Assembly (NCBI GenBank): GCA_018064935.1 | Contig: JAGHUF010000086.1 | Coordinates: 1-39,470 of the forward strand | Source: Candidatus Merdinaster equi | GTDB lineage: Bacteria > Bacillota > Clostridia > Lachnospirales > Lachnospiraceae | Reading direction: 5' to 3' | Length of the DNA stretch: 39,470 nt | In this document: positions 7,077 to 16,219 of the stretch, piece after piece | Layout: every line of letters begins with the position of its first letter | How positions within the stretch are numbered: the stretch's first letter is position 1 | Notes under the pieces: model-generated | What the model was told of the DNA's origin: nothing | The model's input: the letters and a program-made list of their open reading frames with translations, nothing else | Databases searched by the model: none | Translations under genes and position numbers: made by a program

Positions 7077-8057
7077 TTATAAACCATTTGAAAGTGCTCT
7101 GTCAATAAGCCCCTGCAGCTCCTCTATGTTTTCAACATAGTTGACACTTCTTCTCATTTCCGCTGCATTTCGATGGCCTGAAATATACCATGCAACATGC
7201 TTTCTCATTTCACGAATGCCTATATGATCACCCTTTTCCTCGACCAACATCTTCGCGTGCCTCATTATCATTTCGCAGACTTCGGGAAAAGAAGCTTTCT
7301 CCAGCATTTCACCCCTATCCAGAAATGCACCAATACGGCTAAATATCCACGGATCTCCCTGCGCCGCTCTGCCAACCATAACTGCATCACAGCCAGTCTC
7401 GTCCATCATTCTCTTAGCCGTTGGTCCATCGACCACATCACCATTTCCAATAACCGGAATACTGACCGCCTCCTTGACTTGTCTGATAATATCCCAGTCA
7501 GCCTTTCCCGCATACATCTGTGTTTTTGTTCTTCCGTGAACAGCTACTGCTGCTGCACCAGATTCCTGAGCCACATGTGCAAATGAGACTGCATTAACAT
7601 TAGCCTCATCGTACCCTTTGCGGAATTTTACCGTAACAGGCTTGTTTATCTTCTTTACAACTTCCTCAATTATCTTGCCTGCAAGAGTCGGATTTTTCAT
7701 AAGAGCGGAACCCTCATGATTATCAACTATCTTTTTAACAGGACATCCCATGTTGATATCCAGTATGGAAAAAGGCCTGTCCTCTATTCTTTGGGCCATA
7801 TCAGAGATAATCTGCGGGTCAGAACCAAATAGCTGAAGTGATACAACGCCCTCTCTATCATCTATTTTCAAAAGCTCTTCCGTTCCCTTATTACCATAGA
7901 AAATAGCTTTGGCAGATACCATCTCCATGCAGTTCATACCCGCACCCTGCTCAGCACATAACACCCTGTAGGGCACATCAGTAACGCCTGCCATCGGCGC
8001 CAGAATTACTCTGTTTGGGATATATACATTTCCTATATAAAATCCTTTTTCTGCCAT
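7077..8057 (-). CDS. dusB: tRNA-dihydrouridine synthase, DusB type
   Basis: Dus enzymes reduce uridine to dihydrouridine in tRNA D-loops using FMN and NADPH. The 326-residue product has the family start NRVILAPMAGVTD, the catalytic cysteine in DINMGCPVKKI, the phosphate/FMN-binding segments VTVKFRKG and AVHGRTKTQMY, and IGNGDVVDG followed by VMVGRAAQGDPW. The C-terminal helical RNA-binding domain is complete. DusB next to greA and lysS is a recurring Firmicutes order. Spacing to coaX upstream is 20 bases, which supports co-transcription. Confidence 0.95.
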   Translation of the reverse strand: MAEKGFYIGNVYIPNRVILAPMAGVTDVPYRVLCAEQGAGMNCMEMVSAKAIFYGNKGTEELLKIDDREGVVSLQLFGSDPQIISDMAQRIEDRPFSILDINMGCPVKKIVDNHEGSALMKNPTLAGKIIEEVVKKINKPVTVKFRKGYDEANVNAVSFAHVAQESGAAAVAVHGRTKTQMYAGKADWDIIRQVKEAVSIPVIGNGDVVDGPTAKRMMDETGCDAVMVGRAAQGDPWIFSRIGAFLDRGEMLEKASFPEVCEMIMRHAKMLVEEKGDHIGIREMRKHVAWYISGHRNAAEMRRSVNYVENIEELQGLIDRALSNGL

Positions 8058-8077
8058 CTGTTACTCTTTCACCACAT

Positions 8078-8857
8078 CTATTTTAATGGTTTCTGATTCT
8101 TTTCATACAGAATCCTAAGCCCGTCAAGGGTAAGCGCTGCGTCGTACACATCAATCGCGTCAGTCTCATTGCTTACAAGTCTTCCGAGACCACCGGTCGC
8201 AACTACTTTGAGATTACTTATTCCGCTTTCCTCTTTTACCTTATTGATGATATATTCAGTCGCACCAATCTGCCCATACATAAGTCCGGCCTGCATACTT
8301 GAGATAGTCTCTCTAGCAAGGATTGACGCAGGTTTCTTAATCTCAATCTCAGGTAGCTTTGCGGTATCCTCCCACAATGCTTTTGCTGATATTCTTATTC
8401 CAGGCGCTGTAATACCTACAGAGAATTCACCGTCTGCTGTTACAAGATCATAGGTTGTTGCTGTTCCGAAATCCAGAACAAGAACTGGACCGCCATACTT
8501 CTCATATGCAGCTACAACATCCACAATTCTGTCCGCTCCGATTTCCTTAGGGTTATCAGAGCCAATTCGTATACCTGTCTTAAGTCCTGGGCCAACAATC
8601 ATTGGATTAATGTCCAAGTATTTTTTTACTGCCGAGGTCAGTGAATGCATAACATTCGGCACAACTGAAGCAATAATCGTGCCGGAAATATCCGTATGTG
8701 AATACCCGTTCTGAGACAAAAGCTCTCTTATCCAGACACCGAACTCGTCCGAGGTTCTAGACAGAGTAGAAACCATACGAAATGTCGTAAGAAGCTCATC
8801 CCCTTTATATAATCCGAATGTGATATTTGTATTTCCAACGTCAATTACAAGTAACAT
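8078..8857 (-). CDS. coaX: Type III pantothenate kinase
   Basis: CoaX phosphorylates pantothenate, the first step of coenzyme A synthesis. The 259-residue product has the ASKHA-fold phosphate loop [11 protein letters not shown] at the N-terminus, the second nucleotide motif DFGTATTYD (residues about 129-137), and the GADR segment near residue 105. The length is normal for type III enzymes. The ATG at 8857 has AGGAG six bases upstream. It is followed closely by dusB. The upstream gap (8858-8982) contains a 28-codon frame that overlaps the start, with no convincing ribosome site. Confidence 0.95.
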   Translation of the reverse strand: MLLVIDVGNTNITFGLYKGDELLTTFRMVSTLSRTSDEFGVWIRELLSQNGYSHTDISGTIIASVVPNVMHSLTSAVKKYLDINPMIVGPGLKTGIRIGSDNPKEIGADRIVDVVAAYEKYGGPVLVLDFGTATTYDLVTADGEFSVGITAPGIRISAKALWEDTAKLPEIEIKKPASILARETISSMQAGLMYGQIGATEYIINKVKEESGISNLKVVATGGLGRLVSNETDAIDVYDAALTLDGLRILYEKNQKPLK

Positions 8858-8982
8858 TTTCTTCTCCTATCTGACATCATAGCTGATATCATATCTATCA
8901 TTACATCTGGCAATATATCATTCACACTCATCACCAAACAGCTTAGCCTTGCACTAATAAAATGGTTATTACCAATCACTAT

Positions 8983-9354
8983 CTACTCACTAATCAGATC
9001 TTCAACTTTCTCGTGAAGAACGATATATCTGTAATATAAACTGAGTGATTCAAGCAGATCCTTGCGCTTTCTTGTCACCTCTCCCACAAGAAGAGCACTT
9101 CCCACTTCATCATAGAGATAATCCTCCTCTGACGCCTCAGTTCTTAGTCGCACGCTTCCATCCGCCTCAAAATCGATTGTAAATATTCCTCCAACCTCTT
9201 CCGTAAACAGAACGCAGATTATATGAAGCTCATCCTTTATCGATTGAGGAAGTCCATCAAACTGCTTATTGAAATAATACTTCTTGTCATATGCATTCGC
9301 GCCGCACAGAGTGATTACTCCGTCTGCCTGCTTATCCATGTTCACCTCAGACAT
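8983..9354 (-). CDS. DUF6145 family protein, function unknown
   Basis: A 123-residue soluble protein with AGGAGG nine bases before the ATG at 9354. It contains ITLCGANAYDKKYYFN, then LPQSIKDELHIICVLFTEEVGGIFTI, which I associate with the DUF6145 family of Lachnospiraceae. The predicted pattern is a small alpha/beta domain with a helical C-terminus; there are no membrane segments or obvious catalytic motifs. It lies between birA (14 bases upstream) and coaX, both cofactor-related genes, but that does not reveal its job. The family name is from memory of similar sequences; no function is known to me. Confidence 0.7.
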   Translation of the reverse strand: MSEVNMDKQADGVITLCGANAYDKKYYFNKQFDGLPQSIKDELHIICVLFTEEVGGIFTIDFEADGSVRLRTEASEEDYLYDEVGSALLVGEVTRKRKDLLESLSLYYRYIVLHEKVEDLISE

Positions 9355-9367
9355 GTTCTATTTCCTC

Positions 9368-10168
9368 CTACACATACCCATACAAGCCCCTCACCGAAAC
9401 TTCTCCGGCATATACCTCGTGGATTATTCCATCCTCCGTCTCGACCAGCAGCTCGCCTGTATCATTTATTCCTCTTGAGGTTCCGGTATACTCACCCTTT
9501 GGATCCAGCACACGTACCACGCTGCCCAACCCAGCAAGCAATCCGTTATAATCTGACTTTATCAGCCTTAAGTTCAATTCTTTTTCGTAATTCCGATAAT
9601 TTTCAGAGAAAATATCGACAACTCTGCCAATCAGCTTTGCCCGGTCTATTCGAATTCCAGTCTGATTATATATTGAACCCGCCATCGCACTAATTTCATT
9701 TTCAAAATCAGTGTTGCTTACATTGATGCCTATTCCTATGACCACATGGTATGAATCCTTGTCGCAGAACAGCTCGGTCAGTATTCCACATACTTTTTTG
9801 CCATTTATCACAACATCATTTGGCCACTTTATCTGAACGCAGGCTACATTCGAGGCATCCGTTTCCTGAATCGCCTGTGCAACTGACAGCCCCGCAAGCA
9901 GCGTCAGCCTTGAGCACGCATCTACCGGAAAAGAAGGACGTACCAGAAGGCTCATCGCCACAGCATTTGCCTCCCTCGTGTACCAGGTCCTCCCCTGCCT
10001 GCCTCTTCCGCTAGTCTGGGAATCAGCAACAACGAGCGTTCCACTCGGTGAACCGCTCATAGCCAAATTATGTGCATCTACATTGGTAGAGCCGGTCACC
10101 TCTTTGTAGATGACCGGCCGTCCAAAATATCCGTTATGTATTTCTTTTTGGATTAGAACATCATTCAT
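9368..10168 (-). CDS. birA: Biotin--[acetyl-CoA-carboxylase] ligase, monofunctional
   Basis: BirA activates biotin with ATP and attaches it to the carrier domain of biotin enzymes such as acetyl-CoA carboxylase. The 266-residue product has STNVDAHNLA, the biotinyl-AMP loop GRGRQGRTW (residues about 54-62), and the KWPNDVVINGKKVCGIL segment with the catalytic lysine, followed by IGIGINV and the small C-terminal SH3-like domain. It lacks the N-terminal helix-turn-helix of repressor-type BirA, so it should not regulate biotin genes directly. It lies between argF and the DUF6145 gene with small gaps. Confidence 0.94.
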   Translation of the reverse strand: MNDVLIQKEIHNGYFGRPVIYKEVTGSTNVDAHNLAMSGSPSGTLVVADSQTSGRGRQGRTWYTREANAVAMSLLVRPSFPVDACSRLTLLAGLSVAQAIQETDASNVACVQIKWPNDVVINGKKVCGILTELFCDKDSYHVVIGIGINVSNTDFENEISAMAGSIYNQTGIRIDRAKLIGRVVDIFSENYRNYEKELNLRLIKSDYNGLLAGLGSVVRVLDPKGEYTGTSRGINDTGELLVETEDGIIHEVYAGEVSVRGLYGYV

Positions 10169-10227
10169 TTCTTTTGACTTAATGTCGACTTAATAATCCG
10201 ATTTCGCCAATTATTATTCTAGGCTTA

Positions 10228-11232
10228 TCAGTCAAATGCCCCGAGAGTTGCTGCCATAACAGCTTTAATTGTATGCATTCTGTTCTCAGCCTCTTCAAAT
10301 ACAAGCGACTGTGGTGACTCGAAAACCTCATCTGTTACTTCAAGCTCTGTAAGTCCATACTGCGTGCACTTCTCACGACCAATTTCTGTCTCGAGATCAT
10401 GGAATGAGGGCAGACAGTGGAGGAAAATAGAATTCTCGCCCGCATTCTGCATTACTTCCTTTGTAACCTTATAAGGTACAAGATCCTTAATTCTCTTCTC
10501 CCAGATTTCATCAGGCTCGCCCATTGAAACCCATACGTCTGTATAAATGATGTCAGCACCCTTTGTCGCTGCCATTACATCATCAGAAAGAGTGATTGTT
10601 GAACCGCTCTCCTTAGCATATTCCTGGCAAAGCTTAACAAGCTCTTCATCCTGGAAATACTCCTTTGGTGAGCATGAAACGTAATCAAGTCCAAGCTTTG
10701 CACAGCAAATCATCAGAGAGTTGCCCATGTTATAACGAGCATCACCCATATATACAAGCTTAAGTCCTTTAAGCTTACCAAAATGTTCTCTTATGGTAAG
10801 CATATCTGCCAACATCTGTGTTGGATGATATTCATTGGTCAGACCATTCCAGACAGGCACACCAGAGTACTCAGCAAGCTGTTCAACTATTTCCTGTCCA
10901 TATCCACGGTACTCGATTGCTTCAAACATACGTCCCAATACTCTTGCTGTATCGCGAATTGATTCCTTCTTACCAATCTGTGAAGCCTTTGGATCAAGAT
11001 ATGTAGTTCCCATACCAAGGTCATGTGCAGCTACCTCAAACGAGCAACGTGTTCTGGTGCTGGTTTTCTCGAAAATAAGTGCTACATTTTTACCACGAAG
11101 AACATCTACCGGAATCCCCTTGTGCTTCTTCTCCTTAAGCTCTGCTGCCAAATCGAGCAGATATAGTATTTCCTCTGGCGTATAATCTTTGAGTGTCAGA
11201 AAATGACGCCCTGTTAAATTAATCTTACTCAT
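10228..11232 (-). CDS. argF: Ornithine carbamoyltransferase
   Basis: The enzyme makes citrulline from ornithine and carbamoyl phosphate in arginine synthesis (or runs in reverse in the arginine deiminase pathway). The 334-residue product carries the carbamoyl-phosphate motif STRTR (residues 58-62), [15 protein letters not shown], and the ornithine-site HCLPSFHD near the C-terminus. GAGG lies six bases before the ATG at 11232. No other arginine genes are nearby; the neighbours are an SPFH protein and birA. The anabolic role is the default assumption because no arcA or arcC gene is next to it. Confidence 0.95.
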   Translation of the reverse strand: MSKINLTGRHFLTLKDYTPEEILYLLDLAAELKEKKHKGIPVDVLRGKNVALIFEKTSTRTRCSFEVAAHDLGMGTTYLDPKASQIGKKESIRDTARVLGRMFEAIEYRGYGQEIVEQLAEYSGVPVWNGLTNEYHPTQMLADMLTIREHFGKLKGLKLVYMGDARYNMGNSLMICCAKLGLDYVSCSPKEYFQDEELVKLCQEYAKESGSTITLSDDVMAATKGADIIYTDVWVSMGEPDEIWEKRIKDLVPYKVTKEVMQNAGENSIFLHCLPSFHDLETEIGREKCTQYGLTELEVTDEVFESPQSLVFEEAENRMHTIKAVMAATLGAFD

Positions 11233-11251
11233 GATAAACCTCTTTATAATC

Positions 11252-12181
11252 TTACTTAATTAATTCTTTCACGCTGGCTGCAAGTCCTGCAACACCCTGA
11301 ATCTCCGAAGGAATGATAATCTTGGTTGCCTGGCCATTTGCAGCTCTCTCAAACGCTTCAAGACTTCTTATGCGAAGAACTGCCTCATCAGCACCGGCCT
11401 CACGAATCATTCTGATACCATCTGCATGAGCCTGCTGAACCTTAAGTATTGCCTCTGCCTGTCCTTCAGCCTCACGAATCATCTTCTCTTTCTGAGCCTC
11501 AGCTCTGAGAATTGCTGACTGTTTCTCAGCCTCAGCCTCAAGAATAGCTGCTTCCTTACGTCCCTCAGCAACCGTTACATTCGCTTTCTTCTCACCTTCA
11601 GCTCTTGTTACAGCTTCACGTCTTTCACGCTCAGCCTTCATCTGTCTCTCCATCGCATTCTGAATTTCTGCAGGAGGGATGATATTTTTAAGTTCAACTC
11701 TGGTAACTTTGATTCCCCATGGGTCAGTCGCCTCATCCAGGCTGGCTCTCATCTTGGTATTAATTGTCTCTCTACTTGTAAGTGTCTGGTCAAGTTCGAG
11801 CTCACCAATTATATTTCTCAGTGTTGTCGCTGTCAGATTTTCGATAGCCATTATTGGATTATCAACACCATAGGTAAACAGACGAGGATCAGTAATCATG
11901 TAGAATACAACTGTATCAATTCTCATTGTTACATTATCTTTGGTAATTACTGGCTGTGGTGCGAAATCAACGACCTGCTCTTTTAAAATTACTCTCTTCG
12001 CTACTCTGTCAACAATCGGAACCTTAAAATGAAGACCAACACCCCATGTCGACTGATAAGCTCCAAGTCTCTCCACAACAAATGCACTGGCCTGAGGCAC
12101 GATTTTAATGCACGATAGGAGAATCAGTAACACTATCACGCCTAAGCATATAAGTACCCCAAGTAAAATGTTATCACCCAT
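11252..12181 (-). CDS. SPFH/band-7 (stomatin-like) membrane protein, QmcA type
   Basis: A 309-residue protein with one N-terminal membrane segment (about 5-25), then an SPFH domain (about 30-190: [43 protein letters not shown]) and a long Ala/Glu/Lys coiled coil (about 190-260). Such proteins oligomerise into membrane microdomain scaffolds and are typically encoded with an NfeD partner, as here: the NfeD-like gene is 95 bases upstream on the same strand. The role is probably in membrane organisation or protease control. The AAAGGAAG site upstream of the ATG at 12181 supports this start. Confidence 0.92.
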   Translation of the reverse strand: MGDNILLGVLICLGVIVLLILLSCIKIVPQASAFVVERLGAYQSTWGVGLHFKVPIVDRVAKRVILKEQVVDFAPQPVITKDNVTMRIDTVVFYMITDPRLFTYGVDNPIMAIENLTATTLRNIIGELELDQTLTSRETINTKMRASLDEATDPWGIKVTRVELKNIIPPAEIQNAMERQMKAERERREAVTRAEGEKKANVTVAEGRKEAAILEAEAEKQSAILRAEAQKEKMIREAEGQAEAILKVQQAHADGIRMIREAGADEAVLRIRSLEAFERAANGQATKIIIPSEIQGVAGLAASVKELIK

Positions 12182-12276
12182 TTTTATTTCTTCCTTTCTT
12201 ATCTAAACTTACATGTTCTATTTGTTAATCAAATACATTACATACATCCCAGTTCAGACATGAACTGATATACTTC

Positions 12277-12726
12277 TCACTTATTCGCTGGTCTGACAAT
12301 CAGCTTAACGCCTTCAACAGCTTCAATTTCCACAATCGTCCCGGCTTTAATATACATATCACGTTTAGTAGCTCTTGCAGTCCATTCAATACCACCTAGC
12401 TTAATAAGACCTGTTTCCTCGAGATTATTAATGTCAGTCATAACAATCGCCTCACGACCAATCATACTCTCGATATTTGTTTTCCTGCGCGACTTATTAA
12501 AATACTTAATCGCAATTGGTCTTGTAAACCACAAAAGCACTCCCGAAACCACAATAAAAACAGTAATCTGAACCCACACCGGAAGATTTATTGCTGCTGC
12601 GATGATTGCAATCAGCGCACCACCTGCAAACCACACGGTTGTAAGTCCCATAGTGAACAATTCGATAACCAGCATGATTATTAACACCGCCAGCCAGATT
12701 ACAAGCATTGATACTTCATTTCCCAT
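12277..12726 (-). CDS. NfeD-like membrane protein
   Basis: A 149-residue protein with three hydrophobic segments in the first 75 residues (MLVIWLAVLIIMLVIEL; GGALIAIIAAAI; VQITVFIVVSGVLLWF) and a C-terminal soluble OB-fold of the NfeD type (about 85-149, with GREAVVM-like GREAIVMTD, GLIKLGGIEWTAR and EGVKLIVRP). It is the short NfeD form lacking the ClpP-like protease domain. The family works with SPFH proteins, and the SPFH gene follows directly. The ATG at 12726 has a GAGG ten bases upstream. Confidence 0.9.
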   Translation of the reverse strand: MGNEVSMLVIWLAVLIIMLVIELFTMGLTTVWFAGGALIAIIAAAINLPVWVQITVFIVVSGVLLWFTRPIAIKYFNKSRRKTNIESMIGREAIVMTDINNLEETGLIKLGGIEWTARATKRDMYIKAGTIVEIEAVEGVKLIVRPANK

Positions 12727-12754
12727 GTAATACGAACCTCACTTTCTGCCACAC

Positions 12755-13987
12755 CTACTTCTTCGCTGGCTCAACAGGCACTGAAACAGTATTGTCACCG
12801 ATTTTCACTACTCCAGATTCAACCAGCTCGTACATTATACGACTAAGCTTGGGATCAAACTGTGCCCCCGCACATTTCTCCAATTCCGCGAGAATCACTT
12901 CTCTTGGCAAGTGCTTTCTGTAACATCTGTCTGAGTTCATAGCATCAAACGAATCTGCAACACAGATTATTCTTGCATACAACGGAATCGCATCACCTTT
13001 TATGCCTTCAGGATATCCTTTTCCATCATATCTCTCATGATGATAGAGGGCTCCTTCCTTTATTCCTGGAATCGCACTGAAGTTTTCAAGAATCTTACCA
13101 CCGACCTCTGTATGCGAAGCGATAATCTTAAACTCTTCCGGAAGAAGTCTGGCCGGCTTATTCAGAACCGCGTCAGGTACACCAATCTTACCGCAATCAT
13201 GCATGAGTGCGATGTAACCAAGATTTCTTAGTTCGTCTTCCTTGAGTTTTAATTTTTTTCCAATAAGGGTCGAATAATGAGCAACCCTGACAGAATGTCC
13301 TCTAGTATATTCATCCTTTGCATCAATTAATCCAGCAAAGGTTTCCATAGTCTGGGAGATAATCTCTTCGTCCTTCTTCTTACGTATCCTTGCACCTCTC
13401 ATTGATATCGCAACAATAATTGTCGATATCAATGCAATGAGCCATATAAAAGTGCCGACACCAACCACCCAGAAAAGTGGATATTCTTCAAGCTGTCTCT
13501 GAGCATATGCAGTGAAGGTAAATTCATTCATCTCATATATCTTAGGCGAGTACATGACAAATCCGAAGGTTTTGCTCTCACCCGGAGGAATAAGCGTAGT
13601 CTCTTCATCTGGCCGCGCCGTGATGAATTCTTTGCCAACACTGTATTCACCGTTCCAGCTACTATCAATTCTTGGTGTAAAAACCGGTGTTTTAATCTCC
13701 ATGTTCCAGTCCATAATAGGATAGGTGTTATTATTAGTTATTACACCGTCATACTCAGCACCCCAGGAAACAACACCGAAATATCTGTCCTCCCAGGATT
13801 TTGAAACCGTAACCTCGATTGATACTCCTCGTTTCTGATCAACAAAATTCTCATTGTTCATAAGAGTTATTTCAAACGGTTTTTTCGCATCCTCATCGGC
13901 CTGCTGATATACGGAATATGCAAGAAATATCAACCCGCACATGGTCATGAAAAATATGCAAATTGTCAATATAACATTTCTTTTCAT
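12755..13987 (-). CDS. Membrane HD-GYP phosphodiesterase with an extracytoplasmic CBM2-like domain
   Basis: A 410-residue protein in four parts. Residues 5-26 are a membrane segment. Residues about 50-160 are an outer domain resembling family 2 carbohydrate-binding modules: YDGVITNNNTYPIMDWNMEI, then SSWNGEY, then LIPPGESKTFGFVMY, which match the internal N-T-n-W, W-N and P-G-s-FGF landmarks of CBM2. Residues 172-196 are a second membrane segment. Residues about 205-400 are an HD-GYP domain with H231, H263-D264 (MHDCGKIGVP), HHERYDGKGYP (H316-H317, GYP 324-326) and D345. HD-GYP enzymes hydrolyse cyclic di-GMP. The gene directly abuts the DUF975/CmpB gene upstream. The likely idea is a surface signal, perhaps polysaccharide, controlling c-di-GMP; the ligand is inference. 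Confidence 0.88.
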   Translation of the reverse strand: MKRNVILTICIFFMTMCGLIFLAYSVYQQADEDAKKPFEITLMNNENFVDQKRGVSIEVTVSKSWEDRYFGVVSWGAEYDGVITNNNTYPIMDWNMEIKTPVFTPRIDSSWNGEYSVGKEFITARPDEETTLIPPGESKTFGFVMYSPKIYEMNEFTFTAYAQRQLEEYPLFWVVGVGTFIWLIALISTIIVAISMRGARIRKKKDEEIISQTMETFAGLIDAKDEYTRGHSVRVAHYSTLIGKKLKLKEDELRNLGYIALMHDCGKIGVPDAVLNKPARLLPEEFKIIASHTEVGGKILENFSAIPGIKEGALYHHERYDGKGYPEGIKGDAIPLYARIICVADSFDAMNSDRCYRKHLPREVILAELEKCAGAQFDPKLSRIMYELVESGVVKIGDNTVSVPVEPAKK

Positions 13988-16027
13988 TTAAAAATCACTC
14001 ACATCAAATGTTGGTATATTTTTAATCCATTGTTTTATGATTGAATACTGTCCGCCAATCTTGTACTCATCATTATCAATATCTGCATTCGTGTCCGTAA
14101 TTCCCGTTCCCTGATTCGGAACAAATGTAGAATAAATATTATCCGTCATATAAATGCACAGGAAGATTATCGCTATCGGCGTCAGAATCTTCTTGTTGAA
14201 TTTACCAAAAATACTATCAATAAGCGGGCATAGGATATATATTCCCGCAGAGCAGCCAATTCCGAATACCAATAGTCCTTCAGCGCAGACCTTTCCATCT
14301 ATATTCAGCAGATAGCCTGAGTAATCCCACCACTTTTCTCCGCCATGCTCCAGCTCGAGGGCAACAGCAGTACAATATTCCAGAATTCCGCTGAGCACAA
14401 CTGCAGCAAAAAAAGTAGCAACTGGGCTCTTTCTAAGCCTTGTCAGGAATGTAAGGCTGATTAGCGCACCATATCCATAAATCGGAATAATTGGACCGTG
14501 TAAAACACCTCTGTTAACAAACTGATGATCAGTTACCAAATGTAATGATACTTCCCATATCCAGCCCACTACGGAACAAGAGAAGAATATCATGGCAATA
14601 TTCAGCAGCGAATAATGGCGCATGAAATTGGTTCTATCATCCCTACCTAGTTTTTTCTCCTTAATTATTTCAGCAAAAGGAGACATTCTTACAGGATAAA
14701 CCTCACCCTTAATTGCATGTCTGTAATGATGAATTTTCGCATGAATCGTCTGGATCTCACGATATTGTTCCTCATGTTCATCATGCTTAATTATTATTCC
14801 AAGATTGTTTTCAAGAAATCCCTGGAAGCCCTTTCTCTTTGGAAGCTCTGGAATTCCCGCATTTATAAGATCTGAAACATCCTTATAAGCTACTGTGAGC
14901 TGTTCATCTGTTGGATTCTCAAACAGATAGGTGTCATTCAGAAGCTCGTATCCTGGTATCTTCTCTTCAATCGCCTTTTTCCTAACTGTAGAATAGTACT
15001 CTGTTATTGTCGCCTGATAATATGGATACAGATAGAAAATACCTACAAGTCCAAGAGTGAGCGCATCCAGCAGGAACCACCATAGGAAGCTAAACTCCAG
15101 ACAAAAAGCTTCCCACTTATGACCTTTCATCATTTGCTTAGAAAGGTTCAGCGCTTCCTTTGGCTTAGCTGACGGATTCTCTGCCAGTATATATGGCACC
15201 ATCATATACTCAAATTTCTTAATTATTCCGCCAACAATCGTAAGCGTCCACAGGAACTGCCATAATGAATTCCAGAGAAGCGCAAGAGCAACCTTAAACC
15301 AGGTTCTTGTCTTAATCAGAAATGTCAGTCTTGATACCGGAGTACATTTATATGTCCTTCCTTCAAGGAACAATCTGATATACACCACCATGTATACTCT
15401 TTTTAAGAAGAACCACACAGCGGCCGACAGTAGAGTTGCACCAACAATGAGAAGAACTCGTCCAACATCAGTGGCTCTTCCAACATTAGCCAGCATTCCA
15501 AACAGATTGACATATACCATCTCAGATGAAATAGTATTCATCGTAGCCGCAAGTAAGCCCCTGTTATAGTGAAGTTCGACGCCGCCTATAAACAGGCTGG
15601 TCGGCAGATTTCTATTCTGCTCCTTCACTTCCTCGGACTGCTCAAGTCCAAGTTCATAATCTCCAATCAGTATCTGATATATGATATCGCTCAGGTGAAA
15701 GTTCTTGCTGACATATCCTTCCGTTCCCTCAGGCATATCCACTTCTTCGCCGCTCGGCGTATCAGCTTCCTTAACCTGATAGATAACGTTAACAATATCT
15801 CCCCTAATCATAGTGATATAATTCTGAATATTCAGAATTCTCGTACCAGAAGTAAAGGACACACCAACTATCATAGCCACAACAAGAACAGCCACGAATG
15901 CCCAGTAGTGCTTCTTTACGCTGCTCCTCGCTGCTTTTTTTATACTCTTTCTGTCTGCATGAGCTTCAATGAAATTGTCCTGTAGCTCACGCACATTTGC
16001 CTGAATTCTCTCTTTTTTCATCTGCAA
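13988..16027 (-). CDS. Large polytopic membrane protein: DUF975 domain fused to a CmpB-type (PF06541) domain
   Basis: A 679-residue membrane protein. The N-terminal two fifths resemble DUF975 proteins: a basic start, SSVKKHYWAFVAVLVVAMIV, several hydrophobic segments, and LYPYYQATITEYYSTVR near residue 340. A soluble linker of about 100 residues follows. The C-terminal part (about 470-640) matches the putative ABC transporter permease family CmpB: FSCSVVGWIWEVSLH, RGVLHGPIIPIYGYG, SGILEYCTAVALE. Functions of both families are unknown; DUF975 is sometimes linked to membrane or envelope processes. The two domains are normally separate proteins, so the fusion suggests they act together. The HD-GYP gene begins at the next base after its stop. 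Confidence 0.8.
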   Translation of the reverse strand: MQMKKERIQANVRELQDNFIEAHADRKSIKKAARSSVKKHYWAFVAVLVVAMIVGVSFTSGTRILNIQNYITMIRGDIVNVIYQVKEADTPSGEEVDMPEGTEGYVSKNFHLSDIIYQILIGDYELGLEQSEEVKEQNRNLPTSLFIGGVELHYNRGLLAATMNTISSEMVYVNLFGMLANVGRATDVGRVLLIVGATLLSAAVWFFLKRVYMVVYIRLFLEGRTYKCTPVSRLTFLIKTRTWFKVALALLWNSLWQFLWTLTIVGGIIKKFEYMMVPYILAENPSAKPKEALNLSKQMMKGHKWEAFCLEFSFLWWFLLDALTLGLVGIFYLYPYYQATITEYYSTVRKKAIEEKIPGYELLNDTYLFENPTDEQLTVAYKDVSDLINAGIPELPKRKGFQGFLENNLGIIIKHDEHEEQYREIQTIHAKIHHYRHAIKGEVYPVRMSPFAEIIKEKKLGRDDRTNFMRHYSLLNIAMIFFSCSVVGWIWEVSLHLVTDHQFVNRGVLHGPIIPIYGYGALISLTFLTRLRKSPVATFFAAVVLSGILEYCTAVALELEHGGEKWWDYSGYLLNIDGKVCAEGLLVFGIGCSAGIYILCPLIDSIFGKFNKKILTPIAIIFLCIYMTDNIYSTFVPNQGTGITDTNADIDNDEYKIGGQYSIIKQWIKNIPTFDVSDF

Positions 16028-16155
16028 TCCCTATTGCATATTATTTGCATTTTAACGCAAACAACCCCATCTTTATAAAATAGAACACCTAATCATAAAT
16101 TTACCACAAAATCAGGCCTGTGTACACCAATTCTACTTTGCCCAGATTAGTTTAT

Positions 16156-16215
16156 AGCACAAAAAAAGGAACTCAACTTGAGTTCCTTCTGCAGCTCTAC
16201 AAGAATTCGAACCTT
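16156..16215 (-). repeat. Inverted copy of the tRNA-Gln 3' end plus terminator
   Basis: On the minus strand these 60 bases match 17930-17989 at 56 of 60 positions. They cover the tRNA-Gln T-arm, 3' acceptor strand and the whole downstream terminator (stem 16166-16188, then seven T). The T-stem and acceptor changes spoil pairing, and no 5' half is present, so this is a remnant. It begins four bases after the stop codon of the ATPase gene and serves as its terminator. Confidence 0.85.
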
Positions 16216-16219
16216 TTTA

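Noticed and set aside
8845..8931. 28-codon frame overlapping the start of coaX, a possible leader peptide
   Set aside because: It has no convincing Shine-Dalgarno and the Met-rich composition comes from repeated GAT/ATG triplets; kept only as a note in the coaX entry.
9223..9693. Plus-strand frame of 156 codons across the DUF6145 and birA genes
   Set aside because: It is antisense to two well-supported genes, with Pro/His/Ser-rich low-quality sequence.
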